Positions 27,336-34,887 of a stretch of DNA of 64,000 bases are shown in pieces; position 1 is the stretch's first letter, and each line of letters opens with the position of its first letter. The notes beneath the pieces are model-generated. The model saw only the letters and a list, made by a program, of their open reading frames with translations. It was not told where the DNA came from and did no database searches. The DNA is from Hymenobacter sp. YC55 (lineage in GTDB: Bacteria > Bacteroidota > Bacteroidia > Cytophagales > Hymenobacteraceae). The DNA lies in assembly GCF_029433095.1 (NCBI RefSeq), contig NZ_JARNTX010000004.1, positions 62,001 through 126,000 on the forward strand, given 5' to 3'. A program made the position numbers and the translations under genes.

Positions 27336-28001
27336 ATGCCCCATCTGATTGCTGCTCCCGATTCTGTGCCAGCCGCTTGGCCGGCCGCTTGGCAGCAGGC
27401 TGCTTTCCGGTATCGGTTGCTGATTACGCTGCTATTGCTAATAGCGCTGGTAGCTAATCTGCCACATTTTTTTGCTTGGCTGCAGACCCGGCCGGGCACT
27501 CTACTGCCCGACCCGTTCCTGGCTTTACTGCCAACGCACGAGGTATCGTGGTTTACCTTCATTGTCATCTATGTAAGCGCCGGAGTTGCGTTCACCTACG
27601 TGCTGCCGCGGCCTTATGTGCTGCTTCGTTTGCTGGGAGCTTATTGGCTGATGCAAATTTGCCGCGTCATGCTGCTTGCGCTGCTTCCGCTAGAGCCTCC
27701 GGTTGGCCTATTGCCCCTACGCGACCCAATTATCGATACATTCATTTACGTGTCGGCAGGTCCAATCACCAAAGACTTGTTTTTCTCAGGGCACACGGCT
27801 ACGGTTATGCTGTTTGCCCTGGCTACGGGCACAAGCCAGCGTCGTCGGTGGCTGCTAGCTGCCACTGCCGTTGTGGGGCTGTTGGTGATGGTGCAGCGTG
27901 TGCACTATACGTATGATGTGGTAGCCGCCCCCATTTTCGCCCTCGGCTGTTACTGGTTGGCCGGCTGGTGGGCCGATCCAGCAAACAAAGAACTGGTGTG
28001 A
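27336..28001 (+). CDS. PAP2-superfamily C-terminal domain protein, sphingomyelin-synthase-like
   Basis: A 221-residue membrane protein with about six hydrophobic segments. It carries the two catalytic blocks of the sphingomyelin-synthase-like PAP2_C family: KDLFFSGHT (146-154, H153) and RVHYTYDVV (188-196, H190 and D194), giving the His-His-Asp triad with the 4-residue H-D spacing seen in the family. Family members move a phospho-head-group between lipids or remove one. Bacteroidota make sphingolipids, so head-group exchange on ceramide is an attractive but unproven role. I start at the ATG at 27336 because a -7 box lies at 27304-27311. Confidence 0.82.
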   Translation: MPHLIAAPDSVPAAWPAAWQQAAFRYRLLITLLLLIALVANLPHFFAWLQTRPGTLLPDPFLALLPTHEVSWFTFIVIYVSAGVAFTYVLPRPYVLLRLLGAYWLMQICRVMLLALLPLEPPVGLLPLRDPIIDTFIYVSAGPITKDLFFSGHTATVMLFALATGTSQRRRWLLAATAVVGLLVMVQRVHYTYDVVAAPIFALGCYWLAGWWADPANKELV

Positions 28002-28012
28002 AGCACAAAGTT

Positions 28013-28061
28013 CTTGGCCAACAGTCTACTTGCCTAGTGAGTAAGTAGACTGTTGGCCAAG
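28013..28061 (+). terminator. 19-bp perfect hairpin after the PAP2_C gene
   Basis: Positions 28013-28031 and 28043-28061 are perfect inverse complements (loop GCCTAGTGAGT). It starts 11 bases after the stop. It lacks a T-run and is much longer than a usual intrinsic terminator. Confidence 0.6.
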
Positions 28062-28102
28062 GGCTTATTTATAAGCACTCTGTGTTAGTTTTATAGCATA
28101 TT

Positions 28103-28110
28103 TACGTTTG
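28103..28110 (+). promoter_or_regulatory. -7 promoter box of the histidine kinase gene
   Basis: TACGTTTG matches TAnnTTTG. It lies 124 bases before the ATG at 28235, after the preceding hairpin. No good -33 element is seen. Confidence 0.4.
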
Positions 28111-28234
28111 CAAAACCTGTAGGCAATGCTCCTGAAAAGCGAGTATATTAATAGAGTAGGTCAATGTTTTTCTATAGAAGTTCCTTCTATCTTGCTTAGC
28201 CATTCAGCCCTAGCTGTTGGCCCCAACTCTATAC

Positions 28235-30457
28235 ATGAAGTGGATAATCACGCTATTGGCCTTACTCGTAAGTGGGCCGCTGTTAGCGCAATACAAATAC
28301 TGGGGCACCGATTACGACTCGCTTTCACAGGCGGTACACAGCCAGCAGGCTGACACCACCCGCTTGCGCGTATTAGTGCAGCTAGTCGATATAGTTGACT
28401 TGTCGGAGCTGCGGCGCCGGCGCCAGTTGCTACCCCAGCTCGACGAGCTTTTGGCGCTCAACAAACAACTCAAGAAATTCGACGATGTACCTTACCAGCA
28501 GCTACGAGTAGGCGTGCGGCTGTGGGCCCAGGACCCGCCCAACCCGCAAGCACTGGCGGCCATGCAGCAAACTATTTTCTTGTTTGATGAGGCCAAACGG
28601 CAAATGCCCCGGTTGCTAATTGCTATGGCGCCGTTGTTCAACCAGTTGCGTCAGGTGCCGGCTCGGGGCGTGTACTTTCGCGAGAGGCTAGCTGCCTACA
28701 AGCTGCGCGGCGATAAGAAAAGCATGGCGGCTTGCTACTTGGCCCTCGGTGGCTACTACCGCCATAAAGGCGACTACAACCAGTCGATAAGCCACTTGCT
28801 GCAAGCCGCTGACTTATTTCGAGAGTTTGACCGGGCTCATTACGTTAACGAAATTATGGCGACAGGCGCTGCTTACGCCGATTGGGGAAATACGCAGCGG
28901 GCTTTGCACTACCTGCGGCTAGCTATGAAGTTGGAAGACGCCTACCAGATTGAAGGAGTAAAGCGTTTCTTTACTATCGAAGCTATTTCCAAGGTGCATC
29001 TGCGGCTAGGTCGTCATCCAGAAGCACTGCGCTTTGCCGATATGGGATTGAAGGCTGCGCGTACCGACTCGGCCACTGAGGCGGTGTATACTGCTTATGC
29101 TTTGGTTCAGAAAGGTGCGGTGCTGCTTGGAATGCACCAGCCTGAACAGGCCTACCCCTTTCTGCGCCAAGCCCAGCACCTCGACGATTCCCTGCACTTG
29201 CCCATGACGGGCCGGGTAGGAGAGTTCGAGCTAGAAGCTACGTGGGCGCAGTATTATGACGCTCGCCACGATTACCTCCGGGCAGAAAAGCATTGGCTTC
29301 GGGCGTACCAAAAGTCCACTGCGGCTCGCATGGATGTGCTACTGCCTCGTTATCTGGCGCAGCTTTCCCGCTTCTACGACGCGCAGAAGCGGCCAGCCGA
29401 AGCACAACGCTACTCGCGGGCTTACCTAACCCTAGCCGATACACTCAGTGCGGCCGAAGGCGCTTTCCACGTGGCACAGTACGAAGGCGAACGTACAGAG
29501 CAAGCTCAAAATGCCCAGATAGCCAATTTGCGCCATGAGCAGGCACTGCAAGCGCTGCGCATCAAGCAGCGCAACCTGCTGCTCGGCGGGGCTTTTCTGG
29601 TAGTTATTCTACTGTCCGGTTTGGGGGTGTTTATCTACCGGCAGCTTCAACGTAACCGGCACACGTTGCAGCAACTGCGGCAGGCGCAAAACCAGTTGGT
29701 TCAGTCCGAAAAGTGGGCTTTCGTGGGAGAGTTGTCGGCGGGTATTGCACACGAACTACAAAACCCGCTCAACTTCATGAAAAATTTTGCGGAAGTCAGT
29801 ACCAAACTCATGGATGACATGGGCACCGGTACGTCGGTGCAGCAAAACAATCTGCAGCAGGAAATAATGACGGGCTTGCGCCAAAACCTGCGCGAAATCA
29901 GTGAGCATGGCTTGCGGGCTTCCGCTATAATCAAAAATATGCTGGAGCACTCCCGCTCCGGTACCGGCCAACCCGTACCCACCGACCTGAATAACCTTGC
30001 GGCCGAAGCTGCTCAGCTAGCTTACAAAGGATTCCGCACCCAAGATCCGGCGTTTAGCGCCACGCTCAAGACCGAGTACGATCCACAGCTACGACCCGCG
30101 CCAGTGCTGCCGCAAGACTTGAGCCGGGTTTTGATAAACTTGTGTACCAACGCGCTACACGCCGTGCGGCAACGCCAGCAAATAGGCGAAGCGGGCTATG
30201 AGCCCGAGATATGCATGTGTACCGCGCAGCATAGCAACGCAGTGGAAATTCGGGTGTGCGACAACGGGGTAGGAATGCCCGAGAGTGTGCAGCGGCAGAT
30301 TTTCGAGCCTTTCTTTACCACCAAACCTGCTGGCGAAGGCACCGGTTTGGGGTTGTCCTTGAGCTACGATATTGTGAAAAAAGGCCACGGAGGCAACCTT
30401 GTTGTGAGCAGCGAAGTCGGCAAAGGCACCGAATTCATCATCACGCTACCCTGCTAA
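28235..30457 (+). CDS. TPR-containing sensor histidine kinase (orphan)
   Basis: A 740-residue membrane histidine kinase. Order: signal peptide (KWIITLLALLVSGPLLAQ), periplasmic TPR array (about 150-420, for example LALGGYYRHKGDYNQSISHLL), membrane helix at about 450-470 (LLLGGAFLVVILLSGLGVFIY in two overlapping parts), coiled coil, and a phospho-acceptor domain with GIAHELQNPLNFM. The ATPase domain has the N box LINLCTNALHAV, G1 DNGVGMP, and FEPFFTTKPAGEGTGLGLSL. The TPR part should sense a protein or peptide in the periplasm. No response regulator gene is adjacent, so its partner lies elsewhere. The start at 28235 (ATG) gives a proper signal peptide; the TTG at 28217 does not. Confidence 0.93.
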   Translation: MKWIITLLALLVSGPLLAQYKYWGTDYDSLSQAVHSQQADTTRLRVLVQLVDIVDLSELRRRRQLLPQLDELLALNKQLKKFDDVPYQQLRVGVRLWAQDPPNPQALAAMQQTIFLFDEAKRQMPRLLIAMAPLFNQLRQVPARGVYFRERLAAYKLRGDKKSMAACYLALGGYYRHKGDYNQSISHLLQAADLFREFDRAHYVNEIMATGAAYADWGNTQRALHYLRLAMKLEDAYQIEGVKRFFTIEAISKVHLRLGRHPEALRFADMGLKAARTDSATEAVYTAYALVQKGAVLLGMHQPEQAYPFLRQAQHLDDSLHLPMTGRVGEFELEATWAQYYDARHDYLRAEKHWLRAYQKSTAARMDVLLPRYLAQLSRFYDAQKRPAEAQRYSRAYLTLADTLSAAEGAFHVAQYEGERTEQAQNAQIANLRHEQALQALRIKQRNLLLGGAFLVVILLSGLGVFIYRQLQRNRHTLQQLRQAQNQLVQSEKWAFVGELSAGIAHELQNPLNFMKNFAEVSTKLMDDMGTGTSVQQNNLQQEIMTGLRQNLREISEHGLRASAIIKNMLEHSRSGTGQPVPTDLNNLAAEAAQLAYKGFRTQDPAFSATLKTEYDPQLRPAPVLPQDLSRVLINLCTNALHAVRQRQQIGEAGYEPEICMCTAQHSNAVEIRVCDNGVGMPESVQRQIFEPFFTTKPAGEGTGLGLSLSYDIVKKGHGGNLVVSSEVGKGTEFIITLPC

Positions 30458-30498
30458 GGGCATACGAGTATTGCAAAGACAGTCGTAGGAAGCTGCCC

Positions 30499-31284
30499 TT
30501 ACTTCAGGTGCTTCTCGTAGATGCCAGCCGCAATTTTTTCGGTTAGGGCTTTGGGTACAAGTCCTGTAAGCTTCGAGGAAATCTTGTTTAAAGCGCCCGG
30601 AATAATTTCGGCTTCGCCCGCTAATAGGGCTGCAATACCGGCTTGCGCCACCTGCGCGGGTGTCATCGAAACCTTGTTGGCAGTTTCTTGCAGACCTGCG
30701 CTCATCCCAGCCCGGTCGGCAAAGTCGGTGGTGGTAGCGCCGGGGCTGAGGCAGCTCACTGACACGCCCGATTCGCGCAACTCGTAGCGCAAGCCACGGG
30801 AAAAGCTTAGCAGAAAAGCTTTGCTAGCAGCATAAAGCGTGAGCGTAGGCACGGCTTGGTAAGCCGCAGTACTAGCCACGTTCAGGATATAGGCTTTGGG
30901 TTGCCGGTGCAAGGCCGGTAGCAGTAGGTGCGTTAGCGCCACGGGCAGATGCATGTTTAGTTGCAGCATGTTTTGCTGCTCCGCCAAGGTTAGCTCCTCG
31001 AAGCGGCCCCAAATGCCGTACCCTGCATTATTGATAAGTACCGTCAGTTCCTGCGCCTGCGTGCTTACCCACTCGGCTACCCGCTCAGCTGCACCAGCAG
31101 AGGCTAAGTCGCAGGGAAGAACATGCGCCTTAATCTTATGCAACTGCCGCAGCTCGGCAGCCACGGCCTCAAGCTGGTCGGCAGAGCGGGCCACGAGCAG
31201 CAGGTCGTAGCCACGGCGGGCTAGCTCGACGGCAAAAGCCCGGCCGATGCCACGCGAAGCGCCAGTGATGAGAGCAGTAGGCAT
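30499..31284 (-). CDS. SDR oxidoreductase, DltE-type
   Basis: A 261-residue classical short-chain dehydrogenase. TALITGASRGIGRAFA is the cofactor loop, VARSADQL suggests NADP(H), and NNAGYGIWG follows beta-4. NVASTAAYQAVPTLTLYAAS and the YAASKAFLLSF segment carry the serine and YxxxK residues. The GYGIWGRFEE motif and the C-terminal ALTEKIAAGIYEKHLK are typical of the DltE/YqjQ-like subgroup, whose substrates are mostly unknown. The ATG at 31284 is chosen because the 20 residues before it are not conserved in the family. It converges with the histidine kinase and is 93 bases from the PhyH gene. Confidence 0.9.
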   Translation of the reverse strand: MPTALITGASRGIGRAFAVELARRGYDLLLVARSADQLEAVAAELRQLHKIKAHVLPCDLASAGAAERVAEWVSTQAQELTVLINNAGYGIWGRFEELTLAEQQNMLQLNMHLPVALTHLLLPALHRQPKAYILNVASTAAYQAVPTLTLYAASKAFLLSFSRGLRYELRESGVSVSCLSPGATTTDFADRAGMSAGLQETANKVSMTPAQVAQAGIAALLAGEAEIIPGALNKISSKLTGLVPKALTEKIAAGIYEKHLK

Positions 31285-31377
31285 AGAATCGAATAGCGAA
31301 GATGAAGTAGTAGGCTGAATGGGTGAGCTTGCCGTTTCACCCAATTAAAATGGCAAGCTCAGCATTCCGGCAACTTA

Positions 31378-32193
31378 CTATTTCACCAAGTGAAGAAACC
31401 GCAAATAGAACGGCGTAGGGCTGTTTTCAGACTTAGGTTGGTACTTGCCAGCCAGAATCGGGATATACATCACTCGCCGCCGAGATACTTCGCCTATCAG
31501 CGGCGACTGTGCCACGCGGTGCCACATGCGGCCATCGTGCACCGTTAGGTCGCCAGCTTCGGTTTCAACGGCAACTTCGTTGGGGTCGAAGCTTACGTCT
31601 TTGTAGTACTTCTTGCGGAACAGCATTTCGCGCAGTGGCTGGCGGTGCGTGCCTGGTATCAGGCGCAGGCCCCCATTGGTCGAGGGCGTGCCATCGAGGT
31701 GGAAGCCTACGTTGAGCATCGGACCGATGCGCTTACCGTAGAACACGTCGCGCAGGGAGTCGGTGTGCCACCCCATTTGCGAAAACTCGCTGCCCGTTAC
31801 GTTCACGTAGTGGTTGATGACGAGGCCGTCTTTCTCGTTGATGCCAATCCGGCCACCGGGAGCTTCGAGCAGCGGGAAAAGCGCTTGAAACCGTGGCTCC
31901 TCCAAAAATTCGCGCAGCTCCGTGCTGTAATGATTCGCGAAAGCGAAGCGCTGCACAATGGGGGAACCATCGACGTCCTTGCCGTACTTGATCGGCACGC
32001 CATTTACTTTCTGCACGTCGTCGGCTAGCCATTGACGCTGCACTTGCTCGGAAGCGCGCAACAGGCGCTGCACCGTGCTCAGGTCAGCAAAGCCCCGAAA
32101 GTGTAAGAATCCATTTCGCTGGAAAAACGCCAGTTGTTCAGCCGTGAGGGCAGAGCCTAGGGTGAAACGCGGGTAATTCTGTAGTGAAGACAT
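31378..32193 (-). CDS. Phytanoyl-CoA dioxygenase (PhyH) family oxygenase
   Basis: A 271-residue iron(II)/2-oxoglutarate oxygenase of the PhyH family. It opens with TAEQLAFFQRNGFLHFRGF, typical of the family. The iron ligands are most likely the His and Asp in GWHTDSLRD and the distal His in VHDGRMWHRVAQS, and the 2-oxoglutarate arginine is in SRRRVMYIPI. Members hydroxylate lipids, amino acids or small natural products; the substrate here is unknown. The ATG at 32193 is preferred to 32250 because a -7 box lies at 32231-32238. Confidence 0.87.
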   Translation of the reverse strand: MSSLQNYPRFTLGSALTAEQLAFFQRNGFLHFRGFADLSTVQRLLRASEQVQRQWLADDVQKVNGVPIKYGKDVDGSPIVQRFAFANHYSTELREFLEEPRFQALFPLLEAPGGRIGINEKDGLVINHYVNVTGSEFSQMGWHTDSLRDVFYGKRIGPMLNVGFHLDGTPSTNGGLRLIPGTHRQPLREMLFRKKYYKDVSFDPNEVAVETEAGDLTVHDGRMWHRVAQSPLIGEVSRRRVMYIPILAGKYQPKSENSPTPFYLRFLHLVK

Positions 32194-32230
32194 ATAGAGC
32201 GGAGGCGACCGGCAAATGCGCCTGCGGGCA

Positions 32231-32238
32231 CAAAGATA
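32231..32238 (-). promoter_or_regulatory. -7 promoter box of the PhyH gene
   Basis: On the minus strand this reads TATCTTTG, a match to TAnnTTTG. It would give a transcript start near 32225 and a leader of about 32 bases. No -33 TTTG is visible at 19 bases. Confidence 0.45.
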
Positions 32239-32421
32239 GGAGAGTGGCACCGGACCGTGCCTTGCTTGCCGTAAAATTACGGTAACAAGGAAAATCCCAG
32301 CACTGACACTTGCGACCTTTTGGGCAGCCAGACTCCCAAAATTTAGCTTGATACGTGAAGAACAAGTGAATCAACCCGCAAACGAGCCACAGGTTTTGTG
32401 GGCTTGCGTACCTTCGCTTAA

Positions 32422-33252
32422 ATGCCTGAATTCCGGTTTATTTCGTTTCCATCCCGGCGATATTTACGCCTTCTGTTTTGCACTCTGAGCGTGCTTGCCG
32501 CACTGCTGACCGATACGCCATTGCTCGCCCAAGCGACTAGTTCCCAACTGGTACCTTTCCGCCGTGGCAACCGCTGGGGGTATGCCGACCACACGCGGCA
32601 CCTGGTGCTGCCCCTGGCCTACGACGAAGCTGGGCCGTTTGTGAGCGGAGTAGCCTTGGTTCGGCAGGGTGCCCTTTTCGGCTACATCGATGGCGGCGGC
32701 AACCCCGTCACGCCAATGCAGTTTACGCACGCCAGCAATTTCAACCAAGGCCGCGCCCACGTCGAGCTAAATGGCGAAACCTTCGATATTGACCTGAATG
32801 GCCAGCGCCTGAGCACACCTACCGACCCCGAGCCGGAAACCGATTACTTGGAGCAAGGCGACATAATGCGTCGGCAGGGTAAGGTCGGATTCCGCTTCAC
32901 GGCTGGCTCCAGCACGGTGGTTCCCGCCGAGTACGACGAAATTCAAGACCTGCACCATGATGGGCTGTTAGTGGTTCGCCAAGGCACTAAGTGGGGTGTA
33001 TTGAATGCCAAAGGCAAACTAATATTACCACTGGAATACGATGCCATTCGAGCCACGGCCACCAACGGCTTTGCTTATCCGATAGTAGAGCAAGCAGGCC
33101 GCTTTGGGTACGTCGATAATGAAGGTAAGCTCATGACAAAGGTGAAATACGCCGCGGCCGAACCGTTCATAGAAGAAGTAGCCCGCGTAACAACTCCTGA
33201 AGGCAAGACCGGCTACATCGACAGCCGCGGCAAAGAGTATTTCGAGGAGTAG
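32422..33252 (+). CDS. Exported WG-repeat protein
   Basis: A 276-residue exported protein with an N-terminal signal (LRLLFCTLSVLAALLTDTPLLAQ, split by a short polar start) and at least five WG/FG-type beta repeats: NRWGYADHTRHLVLPLAY, LFGYIDGGGNPVTP, KWGVLNAKGKLILPLEY, RFGYVDNEGKLMTKVKY and KTGYIDSRGKEYF. WG repeats (KWGYID-like) occur in many bacterial cell-surface or periplasmic proteins; their function is not settled. It stands alone, and a palindromic element follows the stop by 40 bases. Confidence 0.82.
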   Translation: MPEFRFISFPSRRYLRLLFCTLSVLAALLTDTPLLAQATSSQLVPFRRGNRWGYADHTRHLVLPLAYDEAGPFVSGVALVRQGALFGYIDGGGNPVTPMQFTHASNFNQGRAHVELNGETFDIDLNGQRLSTPTDPEPETDYLEQGDIMRRQGKVGFRFTAGSSTVVPAEYDEIQDLHHDGLLVVRQGTKWGVLNAKGKLILPLEYDAIRATATNGFAYPIVEQAGRFGYVDNEGKLMTKVKYAAAEPFIEEVARVTTPEGKTGYIDSRGKEYFEE

Positions 33253-33292
33253 GACCGACTGCAAACTAGGGTGTGAACCGGTAGTGAACCAA

Positions 33293-33392
33293 CCGTCATG
33301 CTGAGCTTGCTGAAGCATCTCGCTCGAATCGTTGTAATGGCAAAAGGGTGTACCACACTGGCGAGATGCTTCGGCTGCGCTCAGCATGACGG
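33293..33392. repeat. Palindromic intergenic element with 31-base arms
   Basis: The left arm 33293-33323 and right arm 33361-33392 are near-perfect inverse complements: 14 outer bases (CCGTCATGCTGAGC) and 12 inner bases (GAAGCATCTCGC) pair exactly, with a 5/6-base unmatched bulge between them. The centre is 37 bases. The arm sequence looks like a dispersed REP-like family rather than a terminator. It lies between the WG-repeat and TonB_C genes. Confidence 0.7.
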
Positions 33393-33512
33393 CCGGTTTT
33401 TAAGCTAGAACCCACTTCTGGATACCTGTCCGTACTGTCTGAAAGGAGCAGCACAAGATTCAGGTTCGCCATGCGTTGCACGGTATAGTCTAGCCCTGCT
33501 AGACAAGACTCT

Positions 33513-34355
33513 ATGCTACCGCTACCCATCCTCAACGTCCGCCTGAACGCCTGCCACGAAGACTGGCAGCAAATGACACCCGTAGCTCAAGGGCACCACT
33601 GTAGCATCTGCGACCGGGTGGTCCTAGATTTCACGAAAAGCACGCAAGCAGATCTGGAATCAGCCTTCCAAGCATCTGCTGACGGACGTGTCTGCGGCCG
33701 GTTCCGGCAAAGTCAACTTGCGCCAACACTACAACTACGTCCAAAGCTGCGGCGGTTTCTAGTGGCACTGGTGTTAGTATGCGGGTTGGGCCTGACGAGT
33801 AATGAAGCATGGGCCCAAGTACGGAAGGCAACACAGATGGCTAATTGCCCAAACGAAATAGAACTGATATTAAAGACTCCGAGGGAGTTGAATCCAATAA
33901 CTCTCATCAAACATATAAAGCACGAATCAGTGATGGCTACACCTATTCTCCCGGAGCTAACATGGATAAATGACAGCGAAATTTCAGGAGGATTTATGGG
34001 GGCTGTTATAGGTAATGAAGTGGCTAGTCACAGAGAACCTCAGGTTTATAGCCACACAGAAAAAATGCCCGATTACAAGTTTGGCGGCCTAAAGGCACTA
34101 CCTGACTTTATTAATAGGAATTGGGATTGGCCAAAGGAAGCAGCAGATGTAGATGGGCGGATATTTATCAACTTCATTATTGACAAGAATGGTCGAATGC
34201 GCAATGCCCATGTCATTAAAGGCATTCATCCGTTGCTTGATGCCGAAGCACTTAGGGTGATAAAATTGCTCAATGGTCAGTTTACTCCTGGTAGACACAA
34301 TAATCAACCTGTAAACGTAAACTACATTCTGCCCATCACAATCAAGCTCAGCTGA
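33513..34355 (+). CDS. TonB C-terminal-domain protein with N-terminal cysteine module
   Basis: A 280-residue protein in three parts. The cytoplasmic N-terminus has four cysteines (C14, C30, C33, C61) in the setting HHCSICDRVVLDFTKS and RVCGRFRQSQL. A membrane helix spans about 81-97. The periplasmic C-terminus (about 187-280) is a TonB_C-like domain: KMPDYKFGGLKALPDFI, GRIFINFIIDKNGRM, DAEALRVIKLLNGQFTPG. TonB_C binds outer-membrane receptors or peptidoglycan partners. The cysteine module could bind a metal or act as a redox switch; this is inference. Only one base separates it from the next gene, so the two are co-transcribed. Confidence 0.82.
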   Translation: MLPLPILNVRLNACHEDWQQMTPVAQGHHCSICDRVVLDFTKSTQADLESAFQASADGRVCGRFRQSQLAPTLQLRPKLRRFLVALVLVCGLGLTSNEAWAQVRKATQMANCPNEIELILKTPRELNPITLIKHIKHESVMATPILPELTWINDSEISGGFMGAVIGNEVASHREPQVYSHTEKMPDYKFGGLKALPDFINRNWDWPKEAADVDGRIFINFIIDKNGRMRNAHVIKGIHPLLDAEALRVIKLLNGQFTPGRHNNQPVNVNYILPITIKLS

Positions 34356-34356
34356 T

Positions 34357-34785
34357 ATGCAACAGACGCTTCTAATGTTAAGCAGTCTATGCTTGATGAA
34401 TGGCCATGTTTGGGCACAGCAAACTAGTCTTCGAAAGCCTGCTTCCACTTACAAGTCAGAAGCAAACGTTTCAAACACTATAATCTGCTATTTCCCACCT
34501 ATGCCAGATTATAAGGACGGCGGATTTGAGGGAATGCGCAAATTCATTGACACGCATCTCCGGTATCCTGTGGGGCACCGGGAAAGAGGGCGAGTGTATG
34601 TAAGCTTTATCGTTACCAAGACAGGGAAAGTGAGCAATGTGCGCATACAAAAAGGGTTTGGACCCGCTTTTGACAATGAGGCGATGCGGGTTATTAAGAT
34701 GCTAGGCGAATTCACAACTGTCACACAGAATGGGGAGGTGTATGATGTGCCGTTCACTGTACCGGTCTTTTTCAATCCGAAATAG
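34357..34785 (+). CDS. Small exported TonB C-terminal-domain protein
   Basis: A 142-residue protein with a signal peptide (QQTLLMLSSLCLMNGHVWAQ) and a TonB_C-like domain (about 50-140: PPMPDYKDGGFEGMRKFI, RVYVSFIVTKTGKVSNV, NEAMRVIKMLGEFTTV). It lacks the membrane helix and cysteine module of the upstream gene and looks like a shortened duplicate of its C-terminal domain. It lies one base after the upstream stop. It is probably periplasmic; a role in gating or in partner binding is unknown. Confidence 0.8.
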   Translation: MQQTLLMLSSLCLMNGHVWAQQTSLRKPASTYKSEANVSNTIICYFPPMPDYKDGGFEGMRKFIDTHLRYPVGHRERGRVYVSFIVTKTGKVSNVRIQKGFGPAFDNEAMRVIKMLGEFTTVTQNGEVYDVPFTVPVFFNPK

Positions 34786-34887
34786 GTACTAAAGCTTTGC
34801 TAGTTGCAGTGCTGCTGAAACCTTTCTCTGAAAAATTCGCACTTTACCACCAGCATCGTCCTACTCCCACTCTCGTCTTCTGCTCCC

